From Thermoplasmata archaeon (GTDB lineage Archaea; Thermoplasmatota; Thermoplasmata; Lutacidiplasmatales; UBA184), in contig JAKIWO010000010.1 of assembly GCA_022749995.1 (NCBI GenBank), forward strand, positions 1-35,002: a DNA stretch of 35,002 nucleotides, read 5' to 3'. Below the pieces are notes generated by a model, which was not told where the DNA came from, ran no database searches, and was given only the letters and a program-made list of their open reading frames with translations. Positions within the stretch are counted from its first letter, which is position 1. Every line of letters begins with the position of its first letter. This document shows, one piece after another, positions 1 to 8,410 of the stretch. The position numbers and the translations under genes are program-made.

Positions 1-558
1 CAGGTTGAGGTCGATGTCCTCGGCGGTGATGAATCTGGGGTCGAAGCCCTGGAGCCGCTCGAACAGGTACCGCCGGTACCCCAGGTTGCACGAGGGGTAG
101 GTGACGTCGCTCCCCTCGAGGTAGAGCTCGACCCGCTCCATGGGTCCGTAGAATCCCCGGCCGAGCACCGTCGTTCGACCCGCGACCACATCGGACCGGG
201 CAAATCCACGCCGCAGCGCCGCCAGCCAGCCCGGGTCGGCCACGCAGTCACCGTCGATGAACGCGATCCACTCCGCGCGGGCCTCGCCGGCTCCCGTGTT
301 GCGCCCGATCCCGCGCGAGCCGTACCGCTCGATGACCCGCAGCAGCCCCGGGTGCTCCGCGGCGAACTCTCGCGCGTAGTCTGCCGTCCCATCGTGGGAG
401 AGGGCATCGACGAGGATCACCTCGAACGGCGGCTGCTGCAGGAGAAGGCTCTCCAGCATCGATGGAAGGTTCCGCGCCTCGTTTCGGACCGTGCAGACGA
501 TCGAAACGAACGCCGGCGAGGCGCTGGGCGTTCCGTGCGGGTCAGTCGGATCGATCAT
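1..558 (-). CDS. Glycosyltransferase family 2, C-terminus cut by window edge
   Basis: Read on the reverse strand, the frame opens with ATG at 558 and stays open to the window edge, giving 186 codons with the 3' end missing. An in-frame TAG lies about 20 nt upstream of the ATG, so this start is the earliest possible. The product shows the GT-A nucleotide-binding fold of family 2: SIVCTVRNEARNLPSMLESL near the start, then VILVDALSHDGT, IGRNTGAGEARAEWIAFIDG, and the metal-binding DGD as FIDGDCVADPGW. A later TAEDIDLN is the usual ED acceptor-site motif. Such enzymes move a sugar from a nucleotide-sugar donor to lipid or protein glycans on the cytoplasmic face of the membrane. No membrane segment is visible in the part seen. 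The exact sugar and acceptor cannot be told from sequence. Confidence 0.88.
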   Translation of the reverse strand, partial: MIDPTDPHGTPSASPAFVSIVCTVRNEARNLPSMLESLLLQQPPFEVILVDALSHDGTADYAREFAAEHPGLLRVIERYGSRGIGRNTGAGEARAEWIAFIDGDCVADPGWLAALRRGFARSDVVAGRTTVLGRGFYGPMERVELYLEGSDVTYPSCNLGYRRYLFERLQGFDPRFITAEDIDLNL

Positions 559-634
559 GCGAGCGGACGGACCGTACTACGCGTCGGAAGTACATCTACA
601 TCCGGTGGGCCGCCTGGGCGGCTCGATGCAACGA

Positions 635-877
635 CTACTTGCCGATGTCCATGACGACGACGTCCTTGACCGCGCGCATGCTCTTGAACGGGAGCACGAG
701 CCGGCCGGAGCCGTCGGTCTGGAACAGGCGGGACTCGACATCCTCACTCGGTGTCACGAGCACGTGCGCGATGTTCCCGTTGCCGGTGTCCACAACGAAG
801 TTCTCGATCAGTCCGAGTATCTGTCCGTCGTTGGTCATCACCGTCTTTCCCCGGAGTTCGGTGAGAAACTTGCGCAT
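635..877 (-). CDS. PRC-barrel domain protein (80 aa)
   Basis: The reverse-strand frame can be extended upstream to 1090, but the likely start is the ATG at 877. It begins MRKFLTELRGKTVMTNDGQI and has a TATA-like element about 34 nt upstream; the longer reading runs through the promoter and into rpl18e. The 80 residues match the archaeal single-domain PRC-barrel family: LRGKTVMTNDGQILGLIEN, then VVDTGNGNIAHVLVTPS, then a hydrophobic end LPFKSMRAVKDVVVMDIGK. PRC barrels occur in the photosynthetic reaction centre H subunit and in RimM. The stand-alone archaeal proteins are widespread, and roles in RNA metabolism or cell division have been proposed. The gene is divergent from the ribosomal protein operon. 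Family assignment is firm; function is open. Confidence 0.85.
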   Translation of the reverse strand: MRKFLTELRGKTVMTNDGQILGLIENFVVDTGNGNIAHVLVTPSEDVESRLFQTDGSGRLVLPFKSMRAVKDVVVMDIGK

Positions 878-910
878 CGAGGGCCTCGGCGGACGATGGC
901 GGAGTTCGCT

Positions 911-917
911 ATTTAAC
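911..917 (-). promoter_or_regulatory. TATA-like box for the PRC-barrel gene
   Basis: The reverse strand reads GGTTAAAT here, an AT-rich island in GC-rich DNA, about 34 nt upstream of the ATG at 877. That spacing implies a leader of roughly ten nucleotides or less. Assignment is by position and composition only. Confidence 0.5.
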
Positions 918-1003
918 CATTGTCGAGCGCAGGAAGCGCCGGACGGCCGGTTTGCACCCCGGGAGCCGGTCTCGTCTCCGTCGAGAAAACGGTCGCGGCA
1001 ACC

Positions 1004-1010
1004 CTTATAT
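1004..1010 (+). promoter_or_regulatory. TATA box of the rpl18e-rpl13-rps9-rpoN operon
   Basis: CTTATAT lies 30 nt upstream of the rpl18e ATG at 1041, with purine-rich GAGAAAACGG further upstream that could contain a BRE. The expected transcription start about 25 nt downstream gives a leader of only a few nucleotides. Confidence 0.65.
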
Positions 1011-1040
1011 CGGGAACCCGGGTCGAGGGCCGCTCCACCG

Positions 1041-1406
1041 ATGCTTCGCACTATTCGCAAGGGGGACCCGGAGCTCCGGGCCACGCTCATCGAGCTCCGA
1101 AAGGCCTCCCGTTCGCATCACGCACCGATCTGGGCCGCCGTGGCCGAGAGGCTGGACCGCCCCCGCCACCAGATCCAGCCGGTCAACGTGAGCCGGCTCG
1201 AGCGGATCGCCCGCGAGTCGGAAACCGTCGTCGTAGCCGGCAAGCTCCTCGCCGCCGGGACCCTTCGCAAGAAGGTCACCGTCGCCGCCTATCGGTTCTC
1301 TGTCGGGGCACGCGAGAAGGTCCAGAGCGCCGGAGGACAAGCGATCACGATCCACGAGCTGATCCATTCCAACGCCGAAGGCAAGGGGGTGCGGCTGCTT
1401 GGCTAA
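1041..1406 (+). CDS. rpl18e: 50S ribosomal protein L18e
   Basis: A large-subunit ribosomal protein shared by archaea and eukaryotes. The 121-residue product has the usual L18e length and content: KGDPELRATLIELRKASRSH at the start, WAAVAERLDRPRHQIQPVNV (the conserved region in which the protein meets 23S rRNA), VVVAGKLLAAGTLRKKVTVA, and the C-terminal GVRLLG. The ATG at 1041 is chosen because a clear TATA box sits 30 nt upstream and homologues begin near this residue. The frame is open much further upstream, but that part lies under the promoter. It is the first gene of the conserved L18e-L13-S9-RpoN cluster, and its stop codon lies within the first codons of rpl13. Confidence 0.95.
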   Translation: MLRTIRKGDPELRATLIELRKASRSHHAPIWAAVAERLDRPRHQIQPVNVSRLERIARESETVVVAGKLLAAGTLRKKVTVAAYRFSVGAREKVQSAGGQAITIHELIHSNAEGKGVRLLG

Positions 1407-1914
1407 GGCTCCGGCACCCAAGACCGCGGCCTCACCGTCGGCGTCGAGCACCCCGCCGGTCTCCGCGAGCTCTCGCTCCAAGGACAAGGGTCCGCCCCGG
1501 ACGATCGTGGATGCGAGCGACCTGGTCCTCGGGCGTGCCGCGAGCGTCATCGCCAAGCGCCTGCTCTCCGGCGAATCGATCGTCGTCATCAACGCCGAGA
1601 AGAGCGTCATCACCGGTTCTCGCGAGAGTGTGCTGCGCACGTATCGGGAGAACCGCGCTCGTGGCTCGGTGCGCTCCGGCCCGCACTTTCCCCGGTATCC
1701 GGACCGGATCTTCCGTCGCACCGTCCGCGGGATGCTGCCGCACCTGAAGCCCCGCGGGCGCGATGCCTTCGACCGTCTCGAGGTCCACATGGGGGTACCG
1801 CCGGAGTACTCGAGCGGGACCCGCGAGACGCTCGAGCGGGCCAAGATCCGACCCGCGCTGCGCCGCCCGATTACTCTCCAGGAGATTTCCCGGCTGCTCG
1901 GAGCCCGCGTATGA
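1399..1914 (+). CDS. rpl13: 50S ribosomal protein L13
   Basis: Universal large-subunit protein. The core starts near residue 35 with TIVDASDLVLGRAASVIAKR and continues with the conserved VVINAEKSVITGSRESVL, then FPRYPDRIFRRTVRGMLP and DAFDRLEVHMGVPPEY, all typical of archaeal L13 (eukaryotic L13a). The frame starts with TTG at 1399, overlapping the rpl18e stop by 8 nt. This gives a low-complexity N-terminal tail of about 33 residues rich in Ala, Pro, Ser and Lys. A GTG at 1507 directly before the core (VDAS) is an alternative start that would leave a 100 nt gap in an otherwise overlapping operon. I favour TTG because of the overlap. The tail is not part of the usual family length of about 140-150 residues. 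Confidence 0.92.
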   Translation: MAKAPAPKTAASPSASSTPPVSASSRSKDKGPPRTIVDASDLVLGRAASVIAKRLLSGESIVVINAEKSVITGSRESVLRTYRENRARGSVRSGPHFPRYPDRIFRRTVRGMLPHLKPRGRDAFDRLEVHMGVPPEYSSGTRETLERAKIRPALRRPITLQEISRLLGARV

Positions 1915-2318
1915 AGACGCCGCAGATCCTCCAGACGAGCGGCAAGCGCAAGTCCGCCATCGCGCGCTGCACGATCCGCAAGGGGACCGGCCGAGTCCGC
2001 GTGAACCGCACGCCGCTCGAGCTCTACGAACCGCTTCTCGCCCGCCAGAAGATCCAGGAGCCGCTCCTCGCCGTGGCCGAGCGCGGACGCAATCTGGACA
2101 TCGAGGTCCGGGTCAACGGCGGGGGCATCATGGGACAGGCCTCGGCCGCGCGCACCGCCGTGGCCCGCGCGCTGGTGCACTGGCTCAAGGACGGCGAGCT
2201 CGAGAGCATGTTCAAGCGCTACGACCGGAGCCTGCTCGTCAACGACCCGCGCCGAAAGCTGCCGAAGCGGCCGGGCGGCCGCGGCGCGCGCAAGCGCCGG
2301 CAGAAGTCGTACCGATAG
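1911..2318 (+). CDS. rps9: 30S ribosomal protein S9
   Basis: Universal small-subunit protein whose basic C-terminal tail reaches the P-site tRNA. The 135 residues begin with TSGKRKSAIARCTIRKGTGR, continue with the conserved VRVNGGGIMGQASAARTAVA, and end in a strongly basic tail KKLPKRPGGRGARKRRQKSY-like, closing with the SYR terminus typical of S9. The ATG at 1911 overlaps the rpl13 stop as ATGA, indicating translational coupling. The length is normal for archaeal S9. Confidence 0.96.
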   Translation: MKTPQILQTSGKRKSAIARCTIRKGTGRVRVNRTPLELYEPLLARQKIQEPLLAVAERGRNLDIEVRVNGGGIMGQASAARTAVARALVHWLKDGELESMFKRYDRSLLVNDPRRKLPKRPGGRGARKRRQKSYR

Positions 2319-2331
2319 GGGGGCCGACGCG

Positions 2332-2529
2332 ATGACGATGATGGTGCCGGTCCGCTGCTTCACCTGCGGGACCGTCGTGGGGCAGCACTGGGACGCCTTC
2401 CAAGAGCGGACCGCCCGTGGCGAGCCGGTCGGCGAAGTGCTGACTGCGCTGGGCCTGGAGCGGTACTGCTGCCGACGGATGCTGCTCTCGCACGTGGACC
2501 TGCTCGACGAAGTCGGCCCCTACGGTTAG
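2332..2529 (+). CDS. rpoN: DNA-directed RNA polymerase subunit N
   Basis: Small zinc-binding subunit of archaeal RNA polymerase, orthologous to eukaryotic Rpb10, which helps assemble the D/L/N/P platform. The 65-residue product carries both halves of the RpoN zinc site: VRCFTCG near the N-terminus and YCCRRMLLSHVDLLDEV near the C-terminus. These include the adjacent cysteines special to this family. Three possible ATG codons follow each other (2332, 2338, 2341); the last gives MVPVRCFTCG, closest to most homologues, so the true start may be a few codons in. It sits 13 nt after rps9 in the standard cluster. The usual following genes (rpoK, rps2) are absent here. Confidence 0.95.
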   Translation: MTMMVPVRCFTCGTVVGQHWDAFQERTARGEPVGEVLTALGLERYCCRRMLLSHVDLLDEVGPYG

Positions 2530-2700
2530 GCTCAGACTGCCACATCGGCCCCGCGCCCCTTCGGGCGATTACGCCGGGTGAGTTCGGCACCGCGCTAGGT
2601 AGCTGCGCGAGGTCGGGCGGAGCGTGCGCTGGGCTCTCACCCAGGACCGGACGGTCCGCCGTGTCGGCGGGGAAGGGGTTGCGCACGACGCGCGAGGAGG
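2530..2700. terminator. Convergent gap packed with hairpins; possible bidirectional terminator
   Basis: The 171 nt between the ends of rpoN (+) and the surface protein gene (-) hold no credible reading frame. Five short inverted repeats follow each other: 2554-2567 (5 bp stem, loop CTTC), 2591-2609 (CGCGC/GCGCG), 2629-2644 (CTGGG/CCCAG), 2644-2657 (GGACC/GGTCC, loop GGAC) and 2656-2670 (CCGCCG/CGGCGG, loop TGT). Hairpins arise easily in GC-rich DNA and no T-run follows them. A terminator or a structured RNA is therefore only a suggestion. I found no tRNA T-arm here. Confidence 0.35.
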
Positions 2701-5700
2701 CTATTCCTCGTCGTCGTCGTCCTTCGCGTCGCTCTCCTTCTTGCCGCCCCGCTCGAGACCGGACTTGCTCGTGGTTCCCCCGGTCTTGCGGTCGGCGGGC
2801 GCGCGGCTACGGCGCCGGTAGTAGAAGATGAGGAGCACGACGACCACAATGATCCCGACGACGACCGCCAGGATGGTGAGCAGCGTGGTGGTCGGGTTCG
2901 GATTCAACGTCACCAGCTGGCTCTCGGTGTTCGGACCGTAGTTGCCGGCGAACTCGTTCGAGCAGGTCGCGTTCAGGGTGAGCGTGAACGTGCCGGTCCG
3001 GCCCGGGTTCCAGTGGATCAGGGCGCGGATCGTCGCGTTGTAGGCGAGCTTCGGCGCGACGCCGGTGGCGAACGGGCTCGAGGCCACGACGCCGTTCGTG
3101 TAGTTGAACCACTGCACCTGGCTCGGCGAGACGAGGTCGATCCGGTTGCCGGTGCTGCTCGATCCGCTCGTCAGGTAGAACTCGGCACTGACGCTCAGCG
3201 CCGTCGAGTTCTTGCCGACCGTGTTGGTGACGTTGCCCCAGATCGTGTAGCTGGTGCCTTCGTTCATCGAGCCGGGCGCGGTCAGGTTGTTCACCGAAAG
3301 AACCGGACGGGTCGACGCGTTGATCGCGACGGTGAGCTGGGAGGTGCTCCACCCGATGTTGCCGGCCCGGTCGGTGACCGTGAGGTTCACCGTGTACTGG
3401 CTCGTCATGGGTCCCAGCCACGGGCTCGGGACGTACGTGCCCGGGTTAGCGAAGTTGGGACCCGTGGCGTTGAGCGTGCGCTTCGAAAGGAACGAGCTGT
3501 TGCCGGTGTTGTTGATCTTCCAGGCCACGCTCACAATCGAGCCGTTGTGCGGGTCGGTCGAGTACTTCGAGACGAACCCCAGCTGGACGGTCCCGTTCGA
3601 CCCTTCCACGACGCTCGTGACGTTCTTACCGGCCGAGTTCTGGATGGTGACGACCGCCACGGGTTTCTGGTGGTCGCGCACCAGCACCGGCAGCGTGGTC
3701 TTCGCCGTATGCCCGGCGCCGTCCCAGAGCGTGAGGCTGATGTTGTACTGCCAGCCGTTGAGCGGCATCGCCTGGCCGCCCACCTTGCCGTTGGCGAGGT
3801 AGGCGCCCCCGCCGAGGAAGGCGACCGTGTAGTTCGAGTTCACCGACTTCGGATTCGCGCTCGCCGAGTAGTTGGCGAGCGGCAGGTGGAAGCCGTCCCC
3901 CGTGACGTTCCAGAGCGCGATCGAGAGCACCCCCGGCGGGCTCGACGGGAAGCCGAGCGGAGCCGTGCTGCCGGTGACATTGAAGTAGAGCAGCTGGGAG
4001 GAGTTCACGATCAGGTAGGGTGCCCCGTTGGAGGTTTGGTGCATCCCGGCGGTGGCGTTCGAGGTGATCACCGGCACCGGCACGGAGCTGCCGGCCAGTA
4101 CCTTGAACCCGGTGGTGTTGGTCTTCCCGCCCGAGCTGGTGACGAGCACCGTGCCCGCGTAGCTGCCCGCGGCCGCGTAGGTGTGGTAGGCGATCGGCTT
4201 CGAGGTGGTCTGGCTCGAGCTGTCCCCAAAGTGCCAGAGGTAGCTCGTCCCGTTGGTGCCGTCGGGGAAGGTGGAGTTCGACGCCGAGAAGGTGACGTTC
4301 TGGCCGGACCCCACGACCGCGGTGTAGTTCGCGCGGCTCGAGTTGAGCACGTTGAGCGAGGAGAACGTGAAGTTCGCGACCGAGACGTTGACGATGGCCG
4401 TGATCGCGGAGTACTTCACCACGGTGAAGTTCGCCGTTCCCCAGCCCGGCGCGCTGCTCGGCGTGGCCAGCGAGTCCAGCGCGAAGCTGGTCCAGGTGCT
4501 GCCGGGCCCCGTCGGGACGAGGTTCGAGTAGCTCGGCTTGGAGGTATCCGCAGCGAGGGTGTATCCGGCGGGCAGGTCGACGTTGTACCGGATCCACTGG
4601 TCCCCGACCGGGTGCCGGAAGTTGAACGCGATGGTGTAGGTGCTCGCGTTGCCGGCACCGGGAATGGCCGAGGTGCCGTTGAGCGCCTGGGTCCAGTTGG
4701 TCCAGAGCGAGCTGTTGCTGGCGAGGCCGAGCACGCTCGAGGGGATCCCCGAGCTCGTGAAGGTCGCGTTGTTCGGCGCGCCGAAGGTGGTGCCGTCCAC
4801 GAGGAGCATCGCCTGACCGGTCGGCAGGAAGGGGCCCTGGGATTGGAGCAGGCTGAGCACGGCGGCGCGCAGGGTCGCGTTCGTCCCGTCGAACTGGCCG
4901 AACGGCGCGGCGCTCGGGAAGTCGAGCCCGAGCTGCGTCCAGAGCTGGCCCACGGAGGCGTTGCCGAGGTCCGGCAGTACCGACTCGTTCCCCCAGAGCT
5001 CGGTGGAGCTCACGTTGAGCTTGCCGAACTTGCTGGAGAAGACGAGCGTCGTGTTGAACGTCGCCGGCGGGCGGATCGCCGGGACCGAGAGGTCCCGGGT
5101 GACCGTCGTGCTGCCCGTGGAGACGCTGAGCGGGTAGTAGGCCGTCTGGTAACCCGAGGCCGAGACGACGACCTCGAACTGCTCGGGATTGGCCCGCGAG
5201 AACGCCCCGCCGTTGTAGGTTCCGGCGGAGTACCAGCCGGGGACGGTCGGTTGCGAGTACGCGATGCCGGTGCTCGTGTCGAGCAGGGTCACGTTGCCCC
5301 CGTTGGGGACCGGCGAGCCGCTGCTCGCGTTGAAGATCGAACCCTGAACGAGGCTCGACTCCACGAACGGCGAGAGGCTGACCGTGCTCCCGGCGACGTT
5401 GACGCGCGAGTAGTTGTACAGCGCGGGCGCTCCGGGCTCGGTGGTGAGCAGGATCCAGCTGCCGCGGGGGACCTTGAAGGAGAATCCGCCCGTCGTGAAG
5501 TTGGAGGTGGTGTTGTTGACGGCGAAGCTGCCGCCGACCGGCAGCAGGCTGAGCGTGGCCCCGCCGACGTTCCCGTTCGAGTCCTTCACCGTGCCGGTGA
5601 GGTTGGAGGTCTCTTTGAACAGGCTCACGCCGGTAAGGCGCGGCGTGTAGCCGCCGCTGCCCAAGTCGCTCGCGCTCCAGTACCGCAGGAGCGGGGTCCC

Positions 5701-6054
5701 GTTGGCGGGCAGGACGGCCCACTGGAACGGTCCCTGACCGGCGAGCACGAGGTGCGCCTGCGCGGGGACGGCGATCCCCCACCAACCGGGCGAGAGCTGG
5801 CTGCCCGTCGAACTCGAGGAGAAGCTGAACTTCCCTCCGAGCCCCGTGGTGGTCGTGAACACCTGGTGGGTCGCCTCATCGATGAGGTTGACGCCCACAC
5901 CCGCGAGGACCGGCCCGTTGGAGGGCTGGTAAACGTACCCCGTCAGCGTGTAGTTCGTCGTCGTCGCCCGGGCGGGTGCGATCGCGGTGAAGACGCTCAC
6001 CACGAGCAAAAGCACCATCGTCCAGAAGGCTATCCCCATACTGCGGCTACCCAT
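2701..6054 (-). CDS. Large secreted, membrane-anchored surface protein with PKD domain
   Basis: The 1117-residue product starts with a signal peptide: a short positive segment, hydrophobic FWTMVLLLVVSVFTAIA, then a likely cut after APARA near residue 30. The next segment, TNYTLTGYVYQPSNGPVLAG, looks like a carboxypeptidase-regulatory or Cna-B-type beta-sandwich. A similar unit begins around SNLTGTVKDSNGNVGGATLS. Near residues 570-660 lies a PKD domain with the hallmark YLWHFGDSSS and YHTYAAAGSY. The chain is very rich in Asn, Ser, Thr and Gly, with many N-x-S/T sequons. It ends with a transmembrane helix at about 1058-1079 (LLTILAVVVGIIVVVVLLIF) and a short cytoplasmic tail of basic then acidic residues (KDDDDEE). 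This is an exported, probably heavily N-glycosylated cell-surface protein with its bulk outside. Ligand and role are unknown. It shares direction with cdc48, 97 nt downstream of it. Confidence 0.85.
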   Translation of the reverse strand: MGSRSMGIAFWTMVLLLVVSVFTAIAPARATTTNYTLTGYVYQPSNGPVLAGVGVNLIDEATHQVFTTTTGLGGKFSFSSSSTGSQLSPGWWGIAVPAQAHLVLAGQGPFQWAVLPANGTPLLRYWSASDLGSGGYTPRLTGVSLFKETSNLTGTVKDSNGNVGGATLSLLPVGGSFAVNNTTSNFTTGGFSFKVPRGSWILLTTEPGAPALYNYSRVNVAGSTVSLSPFVESSLVQGSIFNASSGSPVPNGGNVTLLDTSTGIAYSQPTVPGWYSAGTYNGGAFSRANPEQFEVVVSASGYQTAYYPLSVSTGSTTVTRDLSVPAIRPPATFNTTLVFSSKFGKLNVSSTELWGNESVLPDLGNASVGQLWTQLGLDFPSAAPFGQFDGTNATLRAAVLSLLQSQGPFLPTGQAMLLVDGTTFGAPNNATFTSSGIPSSVLGLASNSSLWTNWTQALNGTSAIPGAGNASTYTIAFNFRHPVGDQWIRYNVDLPAGYTLAADTSKPSYSNLVPTGPGSTWTSFALDSLATPSSAPGWGTANFTVVKYSAITAIVNVSVANFTFSSLNVLNSSRANYTAVVGSGQNVTFSASNSTFPDGTNGTSYLWHFGDSSSQTTSKPIAYHTYAAAGSYAGTVLVTSSGGKTNTTGFKVLAGSSVPVPVITSNATAGMHQTSNGAPYLIVNSSQLLYFNVTGSTAPLGFPSSPPGVLSIALWNVTGDGFHLPLANYSASANPKSVNSNYTVAFLGGGAYLANGKVGGQAMPLNGWQYNISLTLWDGAGHTAKTTLPVLVRDHQKPVAVVTIQNSAGKNVTSVVEGSNGTVQLGFVSKYSTDPHNGSIVSVAWKINNTGNSSFLSKRTLNATGPNFANPGTYVPSPWLGPMTSQYTVNLTVTDRAGNIGWSTSQLTVAINASTRPVLSVNNLTAPGSMNEGTSYTIWGNVTNTVGKNSTALSVSAEFYLTSGSSSTGNRIDLVSPSQVQWFNYTNGVVASSPFATGVAPKLAYNATIRALIHWNPGRTGTFTLTLNATCSNEFAGNYGPNTESQLVTLNPNPTTTLLTILAVVVGIIVVVVLLIFYYRRRSRAPADRKTGGTTSKSGLERGGKKESDAKDDDDEE

Positions 6055-6121
6055 CGGATGTCACTGCTCCTAGTGCATTCGCCCCCTCGAGGAAGGCTCG
6101 GCCGCGAACATGGCCTCCCTA

Positions 6122-6129
6122 CTTAATGT
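6122..6129 (-). promoter_or_regulatory. Possible TATA element of the surface protein gene
   Basis: The reverse strand reads ACATTAAG here, the most AT-rich stretch in the 97 nt between the cdc48 stop and the ATG at 6054. It lies about 70 nt upstream of that ATG, so a leader of roughly 40 nt would be expected. The evidence is weak. Confidence 0.3.
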
Positions 6130-6151
6130 TGCTGAGTTGCCGGTGCCGTTT

Positions 6152-8377
6152 CTACCGATAAATGGTGCCGGCCGGCTCTACCTGCCGTCGGCCGGCGCGT
6201 TCGCGCAGGATCGTGCGCGCGAACTCCTCGTAGAACTTGAGTGACTCCGCGTCCGTGGACGGGTGGCCGGTCTTGAGCGCCTCTTCGAAATGGGAGCGGT
6301 GCACCTTCTTCACGGCCGGCGTGGTCCGGATCGCGGCGAGTCCGGCCTCGCGGCAGAGCGCCGCCACGTCGCTGCCCACGTACCCCTCCATCCGACGCGA
6401 GAGTTCCGCGAGCGAGACGTCATCGGCGAGCGGCATCGACCGGGTGTGCACCTTGAGGATCTCGAGCCGGCCGGCCTCGCTCGGCGGACCCACGTAGAGC
6501 AACCGGTCGAACCGGCCGGTGCGCAGCAACGCCTCGTCCAGGATGTCCGGACGGTTGGTGGCGGCGATGACGAGCACCCGCTCGAGCGACTCGAGACCGT
6601 CGATCGAGGTGAGCAGTTGGTTGACGATCCGCTCGGTCACGCCGCTCGAGTTCTGGAGCCCGCGCTTCGGCGCGATCGAGTCGATCTCGTCGATGAAGAC
6701 GATCGCCGGCGAGGCCTGCCGGGCCTTCTTGAAGATCACCCGGATCGCTTTCTCGCTCTCCCCGACCCACTTGCTCATGATCTCGGGGCCCTTGACGGAG
6801 ATGAAGTTCGCCTCGCTCTCGGTGGCGGCGGCCTTGGCCAGCAGCGTCTTGCCGACGCCGGGCGGACCGTAGAGCAGGATGCCCCGCGGCGGTTCGATCC
6901 CGAACTGCTTGTAGGCGTCTGGGTTCTTGAACGGCAGTTCGACGGAGTCGATCAGTTCCTGCTTGACCTTGTCGAGGCCGCCCACCTCCTCCCAGTGGAC
7001 CGACGGCACCTCGAGCGCGACGTCCCGGAGCGAGGAGGGCTCGATCTGCTTGAGCGCCTCGTTGAAGTCCTGCTCGGTGACCTTCATCCGCTCGAGCAGG
7101 GTGATCGGGATCGGCTTGTCGAAGTCGATCTCGGGTAGGTAGCGTCGGAGCGCGCGCATCGCCGCCTCCCGCGCCAGCGCCGAAAGGTCGGCCCCGACGA
7201 ACCCGTGGCTGAGCGAGGAGAGGGACTTGAGGAGCCGCTCTCGATCCTTCTCGGTCCCGTCGATCGGCATGCCGCGGGTGTGGATCTGCAGGATCTCGAG
7301 CCGCCCCTGGGCGCTGGGCACGCCGATCTCGATCTCGCGGTCGAAGCGGCCGGGCCGGCGCAGCGCCGGGTCGATCGCCTCCTCCCGGTTGGTCGCGGCG
7401 ATGACGATGACGTTGCCCCGACCGGAGAGCCCGTCCATGAGCGTGAGCAGCTGGGCGACCACCCGCCGCTCCACCTCGCCGACCACCTCGTCCCGGCGGG
7501 GAGCGATCGAGTCGAGCTCGTCGATGAAGATCACCGAGGGGGCGTTCTTCTCCGCCTCCTCGAACTTCTCGCGGAGCTCCTTCTCGCTCTCCCCATAGTA
7601 CTTCGAGATGATCTCGGGCCCCTGGATCCCGATGAAGTGCGCGCCGGCCTCGTTGGCGACCGCCTTGGCGATCAGCGTCTTGCCCGTGCCGGGTGGGCCG
7701 TAGAGCAGCACTCCCTTGGGGGGCGTGATGGCCAGGCGGTCGAACAGCTCCGGGTGCTTGAGCGGGAGCTCGATCATCTCCCGCACCCTTCCGAGCTTCT
7801 CCGTGAGCCCGCCGATGTCCTCGTAGGAGACCCGCGGCGCCGCCAGGTCGGTCTCGGTGACCGTCTCGTCCTTGATGTTGAGGATCGAGGTCGGTCCGAC
7901 CTGCACGATCCCTTTGGGGTGGGTCGCCACCACCATGAACGGGAGCGAGCCGCCCATCAGGAATACGCCGGGGATCACGAAGACGTCCCCGCGGACGAAC
8001 GGACGGCGCGAGAGCGCCTTGGAGACGAACTGCTCGAGCCCCGGACCCAGGTCCATCTTGGCCGAGCCCGAGTAGATCGGTGCGATAGTGATCGATTCGG
8101 CGATCGGGCAGTCCACCCGTTGCACGAGCACCCGGTCCCCGATGCTCACCCCCGCGTTGCGCCGGACCACCGCTTCGACGCGCACGACCCCCTTGCCCTC
8201 GTCGTCCTGCTGGGCGCGATTGACGAGCGCGGCGGTCGCCTTGCGTCCGCGGATCTCGACTATGTCCCCGACCCCGACCTTGAGCCGCTGCCGGGTCCCG
8301 ACATCCAGGCGCGCGGTGCCGAGCCCGATGTCCTGTTGAAACGCTTCGGCGACCCGGAGCGTGGCCGCCTCTGCCAT
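6152..8377 (-). CDS. cdc48: CDC48/VCP-like AAA+ ATPase (VAT)
   Basis: Double-ring AAA+ unfoldase that extracts and unfolds proteins, in archaea probably feeding the 20S proteasome. The 741 residues show the full layout. The N-terminal double-psi barrel and four-stranded domain cover about 1-180. D1 has Walker A GPPGTGKT at 227-234, Walker B FIDELD at 284-289 and the arginine-finger region [14 protein letters not shown]2 has Walker A GPPGVGKT at 504-511, Walker B FIDEID at 561-566 and [12 protein letters not shown]. The C-terminus ends in Tyr-Arg; the HbYX motif (hydrophobic-Tyr-x) that docks onto the 20S core is matched by IYR, which supports a proteasome link. The length is normal for the family. 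The ATG at 8377 lies about 25 nt after a clear TATA box, so the mRNA is probably leaderless. A proteasome beta gene occurs elsewhere in the window (21910-22581). Confidence 0.97.
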   Translation of the reverse strand: MAEAATLRVAEAFQQDIGLGTARLDVGTRQRLKVGVGDIVEIRGRKATAALVNRAQQDDEGKGVVRVEAVVRRNAGVSIGDRVLVQRVDCPIAESITIAPIYSGSAKMDLGPGLEQFVSKALSRRPFVRGDVFVIPGVFLMGGSLPFMVVATHPKGIVQVGPTSILNIKDETVTETDLAAPRVSYEDIGGLTEKLGRVREMIELPLKHPELFDRLAITPPKGVLLYGPPGTGKTLIAKAVANEAGAHFIGIQGPEIISKYYGESEKELREKFEEAEKNAPSVIFIDELDSIAPRRDEVVGEVERRVVAQLLTLMDGLSGRGNVIVIAATNREEAIDPALRRPGRFDREIEIGVPSAQGRLEILQIHTRGMPIDGTEKDRERLLKSLSSLSHGFVGADLSALAREAAMRALRRYLPEIDFDKPIPITLLERMKVTEQDFNEALKQIEPSSLRDVALEVPSVHWEEVGGLDKVKQELIDSVELPFKNPDAYKQFGIEPPRGILLYGPPGVGKTLLAKAAATESEANFISVKGPEIMSKWVGESEKAIRVIFKKARQASPAIVFIDEIDSIAPKRGLQNSSGVTERIVNQLLTSIDGLESLERVLVIAATNRPDILDEALLRTGRFDRLLYVGPPSEAGRLEILKVHTRSMPLADDVSLAELSRRMEGYVGSDVAALCREAGLAAIRTTPAVKKVHRSHFEEALKTGHPSTDAESLKFYEEFARTILRERAGRRQVEPAGTIYR

Positions 8378-8401
8378 CGAGGCTCTCTCGAGCGAGGCTC
8401 G

Positions 8402-8410
8402 GAATATAAG
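8402..8410 (-). promoter_or_regulatory. TATA box of cdc48
   Basis: The reverse strand reads CTTATATTC, with its downstream edge 24 nt before the ATG at 8377. This is the spacing expected for a leaderless archaeal transcript. Confidence 0.7.

Noticed and set aside
2551-2625. Possible tRNA after rpoN
   Set aside because: GTTCGGC at 2582 looks T-loop-like, but no matching acceptor, D-arm or anticodon arm can be drawn.
3626-5785. 719-codon frame on the same strand as the surface protein gene, shifted
   Set aside because: Arg/Pro/Gln-rich composition, no domain; a shadow of the real frame.
3013-6126. 1037-codon open frame antisense to the surface protein
   Set aside because: Product is Arg/Gly/Val/Asp-rich without motifs, as expected for a frame opposite a GC-rich gene; the opposite strand has signal peptide, PKD domain and anchor helix.
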